The notes under the pieces: model-generated
Database searches by the model: none
Told to the model about the DNA's origin: nothing
What the model saw: only the letters and a program-made list of their open reading frames with translations
Position numbers and translations under genes: made by a program
Assembly (NCBI RefSeq): GCF_030867145.1
Contig: NC_134415.1
Span: 7,604,417 to 7,668,416, forward strand
DNA: 64,000 nt
Source: Opisthocomus hoazin
Lineage: Eukaryota; Chordata; Aves; Opisthocomiformes; Opisthocomidae
Reading direction: 5' to 3'
In this document: piece after piece, positions 24,818-37,434 of the stretch
Position numbering within the stretch: position 1 is the first letter of the stretch
Layout: the number at the start of each line of letters is the position of its first letter

Positions 24818-25216
24818 GAAGGGAGGAGAGGGCTGTTAGTATTCAGCCTGAAGAAGAGAAGGCTGCGAGGGGACCTTATAAATGCCTACAAATATCTGAA
24901 GGGTGGGTGTCAGGAGGATGGGGACAAGCTCTTTTCAGTGGTGCCCAGTGACAGGACAAGGGGCAATGGGCACAAACTGAGGCACAGGAAGTTCCGTCTG
25001 AACATGAGGAGGAACTTCTTCCCTCTGAGGGTGACGGAGCACTGGAACAGGCTGCCCAGGGAGGTTGTGGAGTCTCCTTCTCTGGAGATATTCAAGACCC
25101 GCCTGGACGGGGTCCTGTGCGGCCTGCTGTAGGTGACCCTGCTTCGGCGGGGGGGTTGGACTAGATGACCCACAGAGGTCCCTTCCAACCCCTACTATTC
25201 TGTGATTCTGTGATTC
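24818..25216 (+). mobile_element. CR1 LINE, 3' end (sense), intron 1
   Basis: A 5'-truncated CR1 of about 400 bp in the same orientation as KCNK1. From about 24842 it carries 'ttcagcctgaagaagagaagg', then the whole 3' block including 'ggcaatgggcacaaactgagg' and 'cttcggcgggggggttggac'. It ends in TATTCTGTGATTCTGTGATTC. The first 25 bp are divergent, so the 5' edge is approximate. The copy closely resembles those at 9417 and 19599. It is non-functional. Confidence 0.93.
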
Positions 25217-28200
25217 ACCCACTTCTGAAGCCCACAGTGTGGTTGTCTGCAGGGTGATTAGTGCATATCAGCATCTCCAGAATTCAGCTGGTTTCAGTGT
25301 TGGCGCTGAGGATGAGTGTATTATGCTACGTTGCAAGGAGAGACGCCCAAGATCCATGACGTACTAAAAGCAGGTTTCTGCTTGCTGTGTTCTGAAGAGA
25401 GGAAGGAACATCTGTGCAGTTGTTGTAGCTAAATGCTGACAGTGGCTATTACCTTGAAACTGCTTGGTTGAAGGACTAGTAGAGAAACAATCTGGCTTTT
25501 GGGGCAAGTTTTGCGTTTAAGTTAAATAGCTTATATGAGTCTTACTGTCAAGCAGTATGAGGAGTTAATGTTAATGCACATATCATTTGATTACTAAGGG
25601 TGTTCTCTGTTTGGTCTGATTCTCATAAGCGTTGCTGCTGATGATTTGCAAGAGAAACTAAACTATGCCTGCATTTGTGAAAGATAACAGACTGGGAGAT
25701 TGTGCAGGAGTCAGTGGACATACTACAAAAGAAGGTGCAGTCCAGAAGAAGAGAGCAGGGAGAGAGAAACCTGTCAGTCTTTGTCATTTTCTCCACATTC
25801 TTCTGTCAAGAAGTGGTGTTACTCATTTTTCTTCCCCCTGAGAGGAACAGACGTCACATCCAGTGCATATTTAGTGTGCAGTACAGATCTTAACAAATCC
25901 ATGGAAGGTTAGGGCATGCCATGAAAGCATCATGATGTCTTTGTAACACTCGGTTGTAAGATTGATATTCTCTTACAATAGAGCGCTCGGGTGGAATAGG
26001 CTGCTTGGGTCTTTCATACTTTATGGAAGAATGTCAATTTAACTTAATTAGAAAGAGGATAAATCACAGTGGCTTTAGGGAAAGCAGAATTTTTTGTCCC
26101 ATACTTGAATTTAATGTAAAATGCATATTTTATTTTTCTGGCATCAGAATATGTGGCCTGTGTCCCTGAGGATGCCTGTATTAGCTCATTAACACACCCC
26201 AAATAAATACATTTCATAATTCATACCAAATGTATGTCTAGAGACCTATCATAAGGTTCTCTGCCTCTTGTATCAAAACGTACAAACTGTTATCATGGTT
26301 TAAACTCACATTAGTCTCACTAGTATTCACCTCTGACTCAAGCAGAAAACTGAAGGCTTCATTGTGCTACTGCTCTGACTGTAGAAGTCATAGATCATTT
26401 AAATACCTGTCATAAATTGCAGCTATTCACCAGGGTGGGGATGCCAAACTTTGGGAAGGAACTTTGTTACTTAGCAACGTCATATACAGGAAAAGGTAGT
26501 TTGCTGGGGATAATTTAGGAGACAAAGCAAGTTTGTGCTGGGCTCAGCAACAGTATGGTTTTTATCCTGGAGTGCTTCTAAGAAAAATAAAGGAAGTGAA
26601 GAGGTAGGCTGAGAAAGATGCCAGAGGAGAAGGATTGCATTCAATAGGCCAACTGTTTGGACACTGACTTAGGATGTGAAACCTTGCTCCAGGAGAGTGG
26701 TTGAATGCTACAGGGTGTTCTGGGACAGGGTAGTAGTTATAGATAGCTCCTGATCCCTTCCAGATAGATCAGTAGACTGTCCTGGAACCAGGCGTCCCAC
26801 CTCTCAGATTAAGTAGTACAAACACAAAGTGAAAGAGTCATTCTGTCTGTCTGCCTGTCTGCTTTCCTCTTGGGGAAACTGTCATATTCTAGTCTGGCCC
26901 CAGCGTTAAGGTGATGTCTTCTGGGACGTGGGAGGTTTCAGTTGAGTTCTGCTTAATGCCATTCTCAAGACAAGGATTTGAACTGAGGTTTTCTAGCTGT
27001 CTTTAGGAAGAGGAAACAAAGAGACTACATCTAGGGAAGCTGTAAGAGGAGGTAAGATGAATATGTGTAGACTAATACTGAGAAAGTAGATTAGATGCTT
27101 CTGGTCTCCCTGTCTTGCAACACAAAAACATGGGAACATTGAACAAAACTAAAAAAAAAAAAAAAATCAGAAAAGAGGAGACTTAACAAGTTTAACAAAA
27201 AAACCCAAAATAAACAAACAACAAGCCAACCCACCAAAAAAAGCACAAACCAAAAATCTCTTGTGTGAATGTCTCAAAAATACCTGTATTTGTCAAAATT
27301 AATGATAACAAACTTTATGGGAAGGATGTTAGGTTCCGTGCTTCAGGACACAAGCCACTCTTTAGTTACCAGAGATGACAGTTACAGCCAACAGACCAGT
27401 CGCATGATCTCTTGTGTGCCCAGGACAAAGGGACAAAGTTCTTGTTTTCCCTGCTGAAGTAGGCAGTAGCGGATAGGAAATCCGGGTTCCAGGCAGGGTG
27501 GCGGTTCCAGGTTTATCATGTGAGTACAGCAATTGGCTGTGCCAAACTCCTGCTTGTGCTTGCTGAAACAAAGGGTGGCAAGAATAGCTCTAATCCAGTG
27601 TTTATGCTTTGCAGGCCAATGAGTAGTAAAAACCATGTCCTGGTAGAAATCTGAGAAGCCATGGAGTAGCATGAGTGTAATACTGTTTGGAGCAGTGCTG
27701 GCTGCTGACGGATGGAGTGTCTCTCTTACAAGCTCTGTCCTCACTTCCGTGTCCTGCCTTTCCACCTGCCTTGTGAAATTCCCAGTGGTGAGCAGCCAGC
27801 CCAGCAGCTCTCCACAGGTGAAGGACTGCAGCTGCAGCCTCTGTAGTCCTTCTATGTCAGGTCTAGGATCATTCTTCCTCCATTCTTCCCGAAATAAAAA
27901 ATTTACAATAATAGTAATAAAAAAAAAAAAAATCACCAAACCAGTCCATTGAACTTGGTGTGATACACAAAGTGTAACTGGGGTAGAACTGACTTAATGG
28001 TGTTCTACCCTGGGCTTATTAATTGAATCATTTTTTGTAAGTGTTAACTTTGCTATTTCTCTGTTTTTTCTTAATTTAGCTATGTTAAAATTATTTGCTG
28101 TTTATTGTAGATAAACAGGTATTTTTAAATAAGTCGTCTTTCAGATCTGTAGTTTCTTCTGGTTTTTTATTTGTTGGCTGGTTTTTGTTCTTTCTTTGTT

Positions 28201-31200
28201 TAACTTTGGTCCATTGCATCACCATTTTAATAATCTATGGGTTTTTCAGATAGAAGAACATCATAATCTATGGAGAAATGTCTGCTTTAGCCACTGCTCC
28301 AGGCTGATTGTAAAGTAGGCCACAAGCTGCTATAACAATATGAAGACCAGGATATTTCTTGGCACGTGTGGAAGTGGAATTTTAACAGTTTGAGAAAAAT
28401 TAGGATACCTGTGAGAGTTTTGATGCCTTCAGGATTAAAGAATAGCGATTAAACGTTTCTTGAGAATTAGCTGCCTGAATTCCTACTGTCTCTCTGGATC
28501 TGACCTCAGCTGCTTGAAGGTCGTGATGTTTGTACACAATCCAACAAAAGTCCTAGAGTACTTACTGATGATGGCCCAGAAGACCCTAGGAGAAATGTGT
28601 CAGTTTGCTTTTTCACTGAAGCACCTAGCTGAAACCTTAAACAGATTGCATTGCTTATGAGGACAAAATGATGTGGTCCTCATTAAGACCAGGACTGAGA
28701 AGAATGAACGGAACAAATCTTTTTAAGTGGCTGTGTTTCAGAAAAGTATTGGAGTGGCTTTTGCAAGAACATATGGATTTTCTCTCCCCTGGAAAGAAAA
28801 AGATACACATTCATCTCTGAAAATAAGTATGCAAACTTCCTTGCAGGAAAAGCACATATGGATTGAAGGGTACACCAGCTGTCACCAGACCCCAAACGTT
28901 TACTAACTGATGCTTCCTAAGAGATTATCATAGTCTGTACTCTAAATTGATGCTGTGCCAGTAGCTTCAGCAGCTTCAGAAGGTATCACAGCGTCTTTGA
29001 GGCACTGAGGGAATGCAGATGCAGAAGTAAGGCGATCACCTAGGCAGTATTCCCTGGCAGCAGCTGAGGGAGGAGGTAGGGCTGGGAAACAGGCTTTGCC
29101 GGTGGAACAAGCCGACCCAGCAGTCTTCTGAGTACTGCTCAGGCTTGGGTGTGAGAAAGTGGGGCTGTGCCCTCTGACAAAGTTGCATGCTGTTTACCAG
29201 TAGAAACTTTAACAGCAGTTAAAGCTGTTCTCCTGAGAGTCCAAACTGTTGTTATGCTAAGAGCGAGTAAAGGCTTTCTGCATCATTTTACTGTCCTCTA
29301 CTACAAAGTGAAACTTCTAGAGTAATGAGAACTTCTATACAGAATGTTTTCAAACATACTTTAATACCATTGCCTGTGCAGCTTTTGAGAGAAATGGTAC
29401 CATGAGAGTGGGGTTTTGTCATCTCTTTTGCTCCTCGTGCATTTCGTGTTCAACACACGACATGTGTTTTCTCAAGGTGTTAAAAATAACTCCAGAAGCT
29501 AAAATGAAAACGTTAAGATGTACCTCTGAAATTCATCCTACGTGTAGTATCTAAGTACCTCCTTCTGTGTCTTTCAGTTATTTAAAGACTGTTTAAATCG
29601 ACTTGGCTAAATAACCTTAAATTCTTTAACAGTAGCTACTTCACAAATGGTTTCTAAGAGTAGAAATATGAGTTGGTTTGAGGGGGAGAGCGGGACCAAC
29701 CAGAATTAGATATTGACGTGATAGGGTCAGGACATACATTGCACCATTCTTTAGATACTTTTTTAATAAGCAGAAGCTTAATTCTAATGATGGATGAATT
29801 TAGCTTCATAGTTCTGACATTTGCAAAAGCAAATGTATTTCAGGCAACACTTAGATTTCAGGCTACACTTAACTTCTTTGTTGTACTGGCTGTATGATAT
29901 TGCTAGTTGTAGTATGCTGAAATGACTGTAAAAGGAATCCTTTTCCCTACTTTACTGAAAATATTTTATTTAGAGGTTAAATGTTTTTCATTCAGTGCTT
30001 ACAGTAAAGGCTTTGCATGTAGTCAGTGTGACTATATGCTGTTAAAGTAGTAAATAAGTTACATGTTTGCTTCAGCATGTTTCCTGCAATGTTGATAAAA
30101 GCTGTGTACCAGGCTTTTCATATAGAAACGTGCAATGAGACTGAAAGTATGAGCACGTGGTCTGTTGGGGAAAGAAAAGTAGTCTGCCCTACAGAAAATT
30201 CTACAACTACAAAGCCTGCTGGGAATTCTGTCACGAGTGCGCATCTGCTTTTGCATCTTCTGTGCTGTAGTACTGTGCCTAAAGTTGACACATGAGCATC
30301 CTAAAGCTGAGCTAAACACAGAATTACAGGGAAAAGGTCTCCTGCATCAAGGAGAAAGGGGGCAGCCAGCTCAACAAGGACTGTAAAATTTACTATTGTT
30401 TCAGAAAGTTCTTCTCCCTTTTTGTTACACACATGAGTTAAATACATACTAAAACCATAATTACTTCAAAATGTTGAGAAGATTTCTTGGTGTTAAGAGG
30501 CAAAAGTGATCCTTTAGAAGACCTTACGCCTGTTTTTGTTTTAAAGCCTGTACTGAATTGCCTCTTACATGACACTTGGTCTTTTACTTTCTTTGTTGGT
30601 TTTTTTTTAAACCTACGTGGCACCCTATGAACACATACTTTGCTCAGTCGAGCTTTTAAAGTGTGATTGACAGGCTTAGACATTGCAACATGCAGTAATG
30701 CCAAAGTCTACAGGCAAGCTGGAGTAGGTATCCTCCTTTGTTTACAATATAGTTTGAAAAAGGGTTTGTTACTTCAGAGTCACCAAATAAAAGGCAAGGC
30801 AAAGATTCAGATTGCATCTACTCCTCAATAGGCTGGGATCATACTATACATGATTTGAAAGAAAGTTGTAGTGAAAAAAACCCCTGTGTTCAGAAAGTAG
30901 CAACGTGTTCAGAGATCTGCTAAAAAATTAAGTAGCTTGGATGTTTAAGTCTTGGGGACTTCACTGTATAACCCTATACATCTCACTTCATAAAAGGGGA
31001 AAAAAGCCCTTAAAACTGCTTGTTGTATTTAAGATTAATGTGATAAGGCCAGGAAATCTTTACTCTGTATTTTGTTTAGTACTGGAATGCTGACTCAGCA
31101 GTACAGCAAAAATGATTAAGGCTCAAAGATGTATCATTGTGTTACTGTTTGAAAGACTTAGCTACTGTAAACTGTAAGAGCGATACATAGAAACTAATGT

Positions 31201-34200
31201 AGAATGCTGTAAATCATTTGAATCGTTAATAGTTGGCAATGAAGGTCTCTTATGTGAGGGTAAGAGATTGTTTCATTTGCCTATGTGCATTTGCACATCT
31301 GTTGAGAAATCCAGGCGCCCAACCTGGCTTCTGGTCCACTGCTGCAACTCTAGTTGGGCAAGCAAAGAAGCGTGAACACTACATGATGTTGCATTGCGTG
31401 GATGAACAATTCATGTTGATAAGAAAAGAGTAACTCTAAGGGTGAACTCCTGCCTTAGTTTATTATTGGAGTTATTATGCATTTACTTTCTGCCTGCCTA
31501 CAGTGCAAAGATAAATGTTTATCTTCCAGTCATATTGTTTAGTGCAGCTGTTTGTACTTCGTGAAGCCAGCTGAACGTTCAGGTCATGCTTTCTGGGGGT
31601 GTTTGTCACCTGACAGGATTTTGTATGCTGCTTTGAGGAAAATGTCATTTAAACTAGAAGTTGTTACTAGCCATGAATCTCAGCCAAAGCAAAAATTAGA
31701 AACTCTCTCAGCCATCTCAAACAGAAGTTTGAGTCCCAGGTTTTAGCCTTGCATTGTACCATGTCCTTAGATGCTAAGAGGTAGATGGTGATAATCTTTC
31801 ACACTTCTGAACACCTGTTATCAGTAGATCCTGAAGCATGAACGTATCAGGAACTGCTTTAGTCGTTAGAGCACTTTTATGCTGTTCTGCATCTTGTGAG
31901 ATTAGAGTGATATTTCTGTAGGTACTATGCAAAAGAATGAACCAAGACAAAGAGGAAAAACAGTTTTGAAGGATCGTCTAAGAGCCATTGGTATGGTTGA
32001 GAACAGGAGTCCGTGAGTTTTGTCTTGCAGTTCTCGGCTCCTGCTGCTAAGGCTGCATTCCCACTTCAGCATGCTTTCATTTTCTTGCATTGGACTTTCT
32101 TCTTGTTTTCCTTTAGTAATTCTGCTCAGTAATACTAGAGGAAATTGAAGCTATTTGAATAGGGTCTTACAGAAGCTATATCAAATTGTGCAAAACGCTT
32201 TGCTGTACCTTTCCTTCAGTGAAGACAGCAGAAATATTGCCACTCCCTTCTAGGAAATTGTTCAGTTGTGTACTGTGTGTAGAAAACAAACTAAAAATCA
32301 GTTAATGCAGCCACATAACTTACAAAATCTATGAGTAGCCTTTGTGGGAAGAAGGCAGCGTTTGCTGTGCCTTAGCATGCTGGTTGCCTCTCCTTATACC
32401 TAGTGAAATGTTTGCTCGGTTTGGTGTAAAACAAAATGGGCTGAGCCTACCTAACAGCTCTGCCAGCGGAAGAAAGATAGCCTGGGCTCCTGATTCCCAC
32501 TCTATGGTCCAACCTTATTCTCTGCGCTAGGACTGTTGCCTACTGGACCACAATAGTAAGCCAAGTCAGTTTATCAGACTGGAAGAAACCTATTCACTTT
32601 CTGCTTGATTAGTTTGCCCTGAGCTATTGCAGTCAGGTAAACTACAACCAATGCAAGAGTGGGCAGACCCACACAGAGAAAAGCATCTTCTTTCTTGGGG
32701 ATTAGATTAGACATTTCATGTAACAACTTGGTTAAAGCACAGAAACAAACAGAAATGCGTGGCCATGCAAGAAAGGAGCTAGCAACCTAAGAACATGTTT
32801 TCTGTAATGATAATGCATCTGACAGTTGCTGGCTGCCCCTTGTAAAGGAGCATTATTTCAAGCAGATTAAAGTGACAGCTAGCAAAGCTGAAAGAACTTA
32901 ATAAGACTCCTCTTTGTTAATACAGATGCCACCACTGAAATATTTCTATTTGGTGTACATCAGGTACATGCATCTCAAGGGGAACTTTATTTTTTCCCAC
33001 TGAGTAACTAGTGTTATGTGATAAATTGCATCATCTTTGAAACTAGTAAGGAAGTAAAGCGGTCAAACTGTTGTATTTAGATACTATAATTAGTTTACAA
33101 ATTCTAATCATTGACAATTACAGGGAACTGGGTGCGTTCATAGGGCCAGACACTTGCAAAGAAATCCCTCCCTTGAAAAGCTGTGTTAACTATCCATTTA
33201 CACATTGCTGTCCAGGCTCTTCAATGCTAGGCCTTTATTTTGCAGTTACCAACCATTTTACATTCCCTGTCCCTTTATATAAAGGTCTGAGAAATGCCAC
33301 TTAGAGCATCCTGCTTGCTTTAGAGTCACAGGTTGCATCAATCCATCTTTTTTCATGTAGGCCATGGTTTGCAAATGCAAGCTGGCAGGAGGGTGTTGAA
33401 CATGAGAAACCTGAGTATTAGCAGGATTCAGTCTTCAGCCTGGCTGATTACTAAGTGTTTCTGGTATGTGTGCTACCTTATCATAATGGGATTTAAGGAA
33501 ATGGGACTCAAAATCACTGATCAGTGTTGACTGTCTTTGACTGACATGGTGGGTCCAGAATTGTGATTGGGCAGCTGGAGCATTTTTTGTGAATTATCCT
33601 ACTGATTTAATGTTGCCTGCTTCCATTATATGCAGGGCTGTCTTATTCTGTCCCTGAGAGGTTATAATGATGTATTTTCACTAGGAAAATAATCCTATAG
33701 TTGTTAGAATTTCTGAAAACATCAAATAGCCCACCAAGAGACATTTTTCTAACAAACTGGAGAGGTTTACTGTTTTAAAATAAATTGCCATTAATCTAAA
33801 CAGACAACATAGTGTTTGAAAATCACATAGCTTTTAAGTTGCTCTGTCTTTATCTTTACATTGGTGGTTAAATATCTTGTATCTGTAGTTTGTCTTTCTA
33901 AGTGCTACATCACTATTTCTAAATAGCTGCTTCTACATAAGCAAGCCCATCTACACTTCATCCTCTTATGTTCATAAACAGTATGTGCAACTACAGTGCT
34001 GTTATTTTCTTTTCCTTTCCCTTTATTTGCTGGTAGGACATACAGTTGTGATTATCCTGATTCCAGTGTAACTGTTCAAATTTATGGTTCCCACAATTAG
34101 TGGTTGCTGTGCAGGATGTCCTAAACATGTGAATGATTCAGTAGGACTAGTTATATCTATAAAATTTGCTTATGGTTCAGTAAGCTGGTTCTCACAACAG

Positions 34201-36975
34201 CTGAAGTATTTCCACATTGGGCCTTGCAAATTAATGTTCTATTTTGAGCATGAAACCGTGAGTATATTCAGATGGCAGAGTACCATCAAGCATCATATTT
34301 ATCACTGTGATTTAGAGTTTAGAATAAGCTGTCTCATCTGAAAAAGCATCTCACTTTAGCCCTTGTGTAAATATTGTCTCTACATTTCTCTTAATTACTA
34401 TTTTTAAGTCAGAAATGAATATTCCAGATGGAATACGCCACATGTAAAAGTGGAGGCTGATGTTCTTCAGTTCTGTGTGGTTTTGTTAGTTGCTTTAGTG
34501 ATTTTTGCTATTTGTGTGAAATTGATTTGCTTCTGTTCTGCTTTGTGTGCTGTTCAGTTCTTCGTGTTTCGGAGAAATAGCTATTAAAACAGAAGACAGA
34601 AATAGGATTTATTTGTATGCAAATACATTATGATGTCTGATTGATGTATGTATGAAATACTTCAGTATCTTGCAAAGATAGGTAAGGACTATGTGTCTTC
34701 CTCTGCCAAAAAAGGGAGCTGATGCTAGTAATTTCCCCGAGTTCCACATGTTAAATAGATAACAAGATTAGAAGTATAAATTCCTATTCCCCTGCTCTGT
34801 CTAGTAGATAACACTTTCTTCCATTTGAGGTTGCATTTTAATGTAAAGATGCTGCTTACAGAATTGATTTTAACTCCACAGCATGAAATAGCCTAATTTT
34901 TTAATACTGTGTGATAATTCTTTATTGCCCATAATACCAGTTTCATTCGCTGTTTTCATGCGCTGTTCTTTCTGATGGTGCAATAAAGCAATTTTTGTTT
35001 CAGAAGTGGAGGTGGAAAGCATACTAATTTGCAGCTGGTTGTTTCTTTTTATTCCCAGATCGTAGAAAGAACAACTGTGGCTCATTTCAGTGCAAGAAAT
35101 GATAAGTTAGCAAGACTAGATAGGTATTCTTCACTAATTGGGTAAGTGATTAAAGCACTGCAGTAAATACCACTGCAACGCATTCTTTTGACACATCCCA
35201 AGGTGCATTTGGGATGGTAACAGGTGCAAATTACCAGTTTTCAGAAACCTCTTCCCAGTAGTGCCTGGCTTCAAGCGGAGTACTGTACTGCACAGGTGCT
35301 GGATTCAGCAGCAGCAGCTGGCACATCCCCGTGGTACACTATGCATAAACAATGTCTTTCAGGTGGTGGAGGGCTGAAGTAATTGATAGAACTTTAAAAC
35401 CTGTTACAGAAACTTAGAGGGGGTGGGGAAAAAAAAGGTTGCAGCATGAACTGAAACCATAGTTCCAGACTTCAGACCTTTTCTGGAAGGAAAAAGCTCC
35501 ATCTTCTCCCAGTCTCTTCAGAAAGTGTGTATCCTCTCGGCTTCACAGCCAGTTTGAGGCTAAATGTGTCTTAGTGACTAAAATGAGTTTTTGCATAGGT
35601 GTGAACTGCCACATCCGAAGACAAAATCTGGAAGTATTACTGTTGTATAACACACATCACCTTTATGCTGCAGTCAAGGTGAAAATCTCATCATGCTTTT
35701 TACCAAATTAACATGAGAAATGAGAAGATCACTATTGTGGACAAGCTACTGGCTAAATCTAGTCAATAATGTTGTTTTCGCTTTCCTGGTCTCTCTGCCA
35801 AAACATGTCCCTGTTAAGATTCCGCCCCCACCCCCCCCACCCCCGCACCCCAACTTTGAATATTTCAGATTAGGAATCCTGGGAAGAACCACAGAAAGGC
35901 TTGTGCTCCTTTCAGTATGTTGAAGTTGGTGTTGAAGTTCTTAAGAAGATTTTTAATGAGCCTGTTTCTTTGATTACATGTTAGTCTTGGTGATCAGTGG
36001 CTTTAAAATCCATTATTGTGGGAATGCTGCTTCACATGTGTTGCTGAACATAACAATGCAAAAACCCTTAACAAAAGACCAGCATAAAAACCTTGTCTTG
36101 TTTTCTAACGTTTCTGAGGACTACAAGGAAAGCTTTCCTAATAAAGCTCACTTGTATGAGGTGAACCTTTTGTCAAATTCAAGTTTCCGAGGCTTACAGT
36201 TTGTTCTATCAGGAAACATTCACAATAAAGCAGTCTGTTGGTGGGGCCCCTACTTTGATACAGATTTTTGACCATCTGTTGCCTAGCGGGCAAGTAAACC
36301 AAGAGAAGAATAATTGGAATTTTCCTGGCTGAATTCTTGGAGGAGCCCTTAGAAAGTCTCACCTTGCTTTTGACCTGTTGGTTGAGTTTTATTCAGCAGA
36401 CTCCGTTCAAAAATGAATCTGGGACAACAGGGAGCATAACTGTTGAAACAATATACAGGTTTCTTATGCTAAATCTTTTCTAGAGGCAGGTCTAAAGATG
36501 TGATGTTTGTGCTTTGGATAGGTATTTCTAGAAATGTGCTGTTATTGAGAGGTTGAGAAGGGGGTTGATCTGAACACCAGGTGAATCCTGGTTTGATTGC
36601 TGTTTAACCCTTATAGGGTCTTAAATCCAGGATAACACTAAGAGGAACCAATTTCTAGTGCAAAGTCTTTGGGTTTAAAAAGAAAAGTGCTGTTGACTTT
36701 AAAAAAATATGACAAAAAACTGATAGAGGGGATTGTAAGAAATGTGAAACTATAATAAAAAGCCTTAATATTTTCTAGTTTTTAGTAGTCTTTAGTACTG
36801 TAACTTGTATTTCTGCATGCATAGTGATCTAACAATATAACTGTTACACTAATCCCTGTTTTCTCATTAAGGAATGTAGTGGAAGGACATGGGCACAAGC
36901 TATCACTTAGTCGTTAGACAAAATAATTAAGTGAAACAAAAGTGGTCTTGATTTTCAGCAAATAATTGGGATAAT
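25217..36975 (+). other. KCNK1 intron 1, long unannotated segment
   Basis: About 11.8 kb of AT-leaning intron. I see low-complexity patches (a short TCTG repeat at about 26842-26863, the A-rich run noted separately, and a C-rich run near 35823-35850). No exon, RNA gene or clear transposon is apparent. Open frames of up to 185 codons (for example 27382-27939 minus) show no family resemblance. Old transposons and conserved non-coding enhancers could be present, but cannot be recognised without alignment. Confidence 0.5.
27135..27262. repeat. A-rich low-complexity region
   Basis: An A run of about 16 is followed by about 100 bp of A/C-rich sequence made of AAACAAAC- and CCAAAAA-like words, almost without T or G. 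It resembles a decayed A-rich tail or simple repeat. No adjacent retrotransposon body was recognised. Confidence 0.7.
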
Positions 36976-37434
36976 TGTGGGATAAAAGAGACTCCTAAAT
37001 AACTCTACTCCAGACAGCTCAGCCTTGGGAGGGCAAATGCGCTAAGCTACAGAGATAAGGAGGCACCAAGAGAGCAACAAGACTGGAGCAAAACAACCTG
37101 AAGGACATGATATACGTGATGCTAGAACTGAGTTTGCGCAGAAACAAATGTCAATCAGTGAACAGCGTGATGAAGAGGATGGGCCTTCATCTTGGGACCC
37201 CCGAAGACCACCCAAAGATACTAACAGACATGCGTGAAAGATATTTACATATGCTAATTAGTTCCTAGAAATATAATGAATAATTACCTGTGTGATTGTA
37301 TTTAACCTGAAGCAACAGGGTGTCTGGCGCGCACGTTTGGAGGAGAAATCCCCCGTGTGCCCGGCGCCACAATAAAGAATACCTGCTTAACAGTATACAT
37401 TGTACTGTTAGGTTTTTCTTACCGGATCTTCGAA
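36976..37434 (+). mobile_element. Probable solo LTR of an endogenous retrovirus
   Basis: The segment looks like a retroviral long terminal repeat without internal genes. A possible start is TGTGGGATAAAAGAG at 36976. A TATA-like TGTATTTAACC lies near 37298-37308. A GC-rich stretch ends in GGCGCCACAATAAAG, with the polyadenylation signal AATAAA at about 37371. A T-rich U5-like segment then ends near CGAATCA at about 37434. The order TATA, GC-rich R, AATAAA and U5 is typical of LTRs. No second LTR, primer-binding site or gag/pol/env reading frame is nearby, so it is best read as a solo LTR. The boundaries and the ERV class are uncertain, and no convincing target-site duplication was found. Confidence 0.6.

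Noticed and set aside
27382..27939. 185-codon minus-strand frame in intron 1
   Set aside because: No domain resemblance, lies antisense within an intron and runs into an A/T-rich tract.
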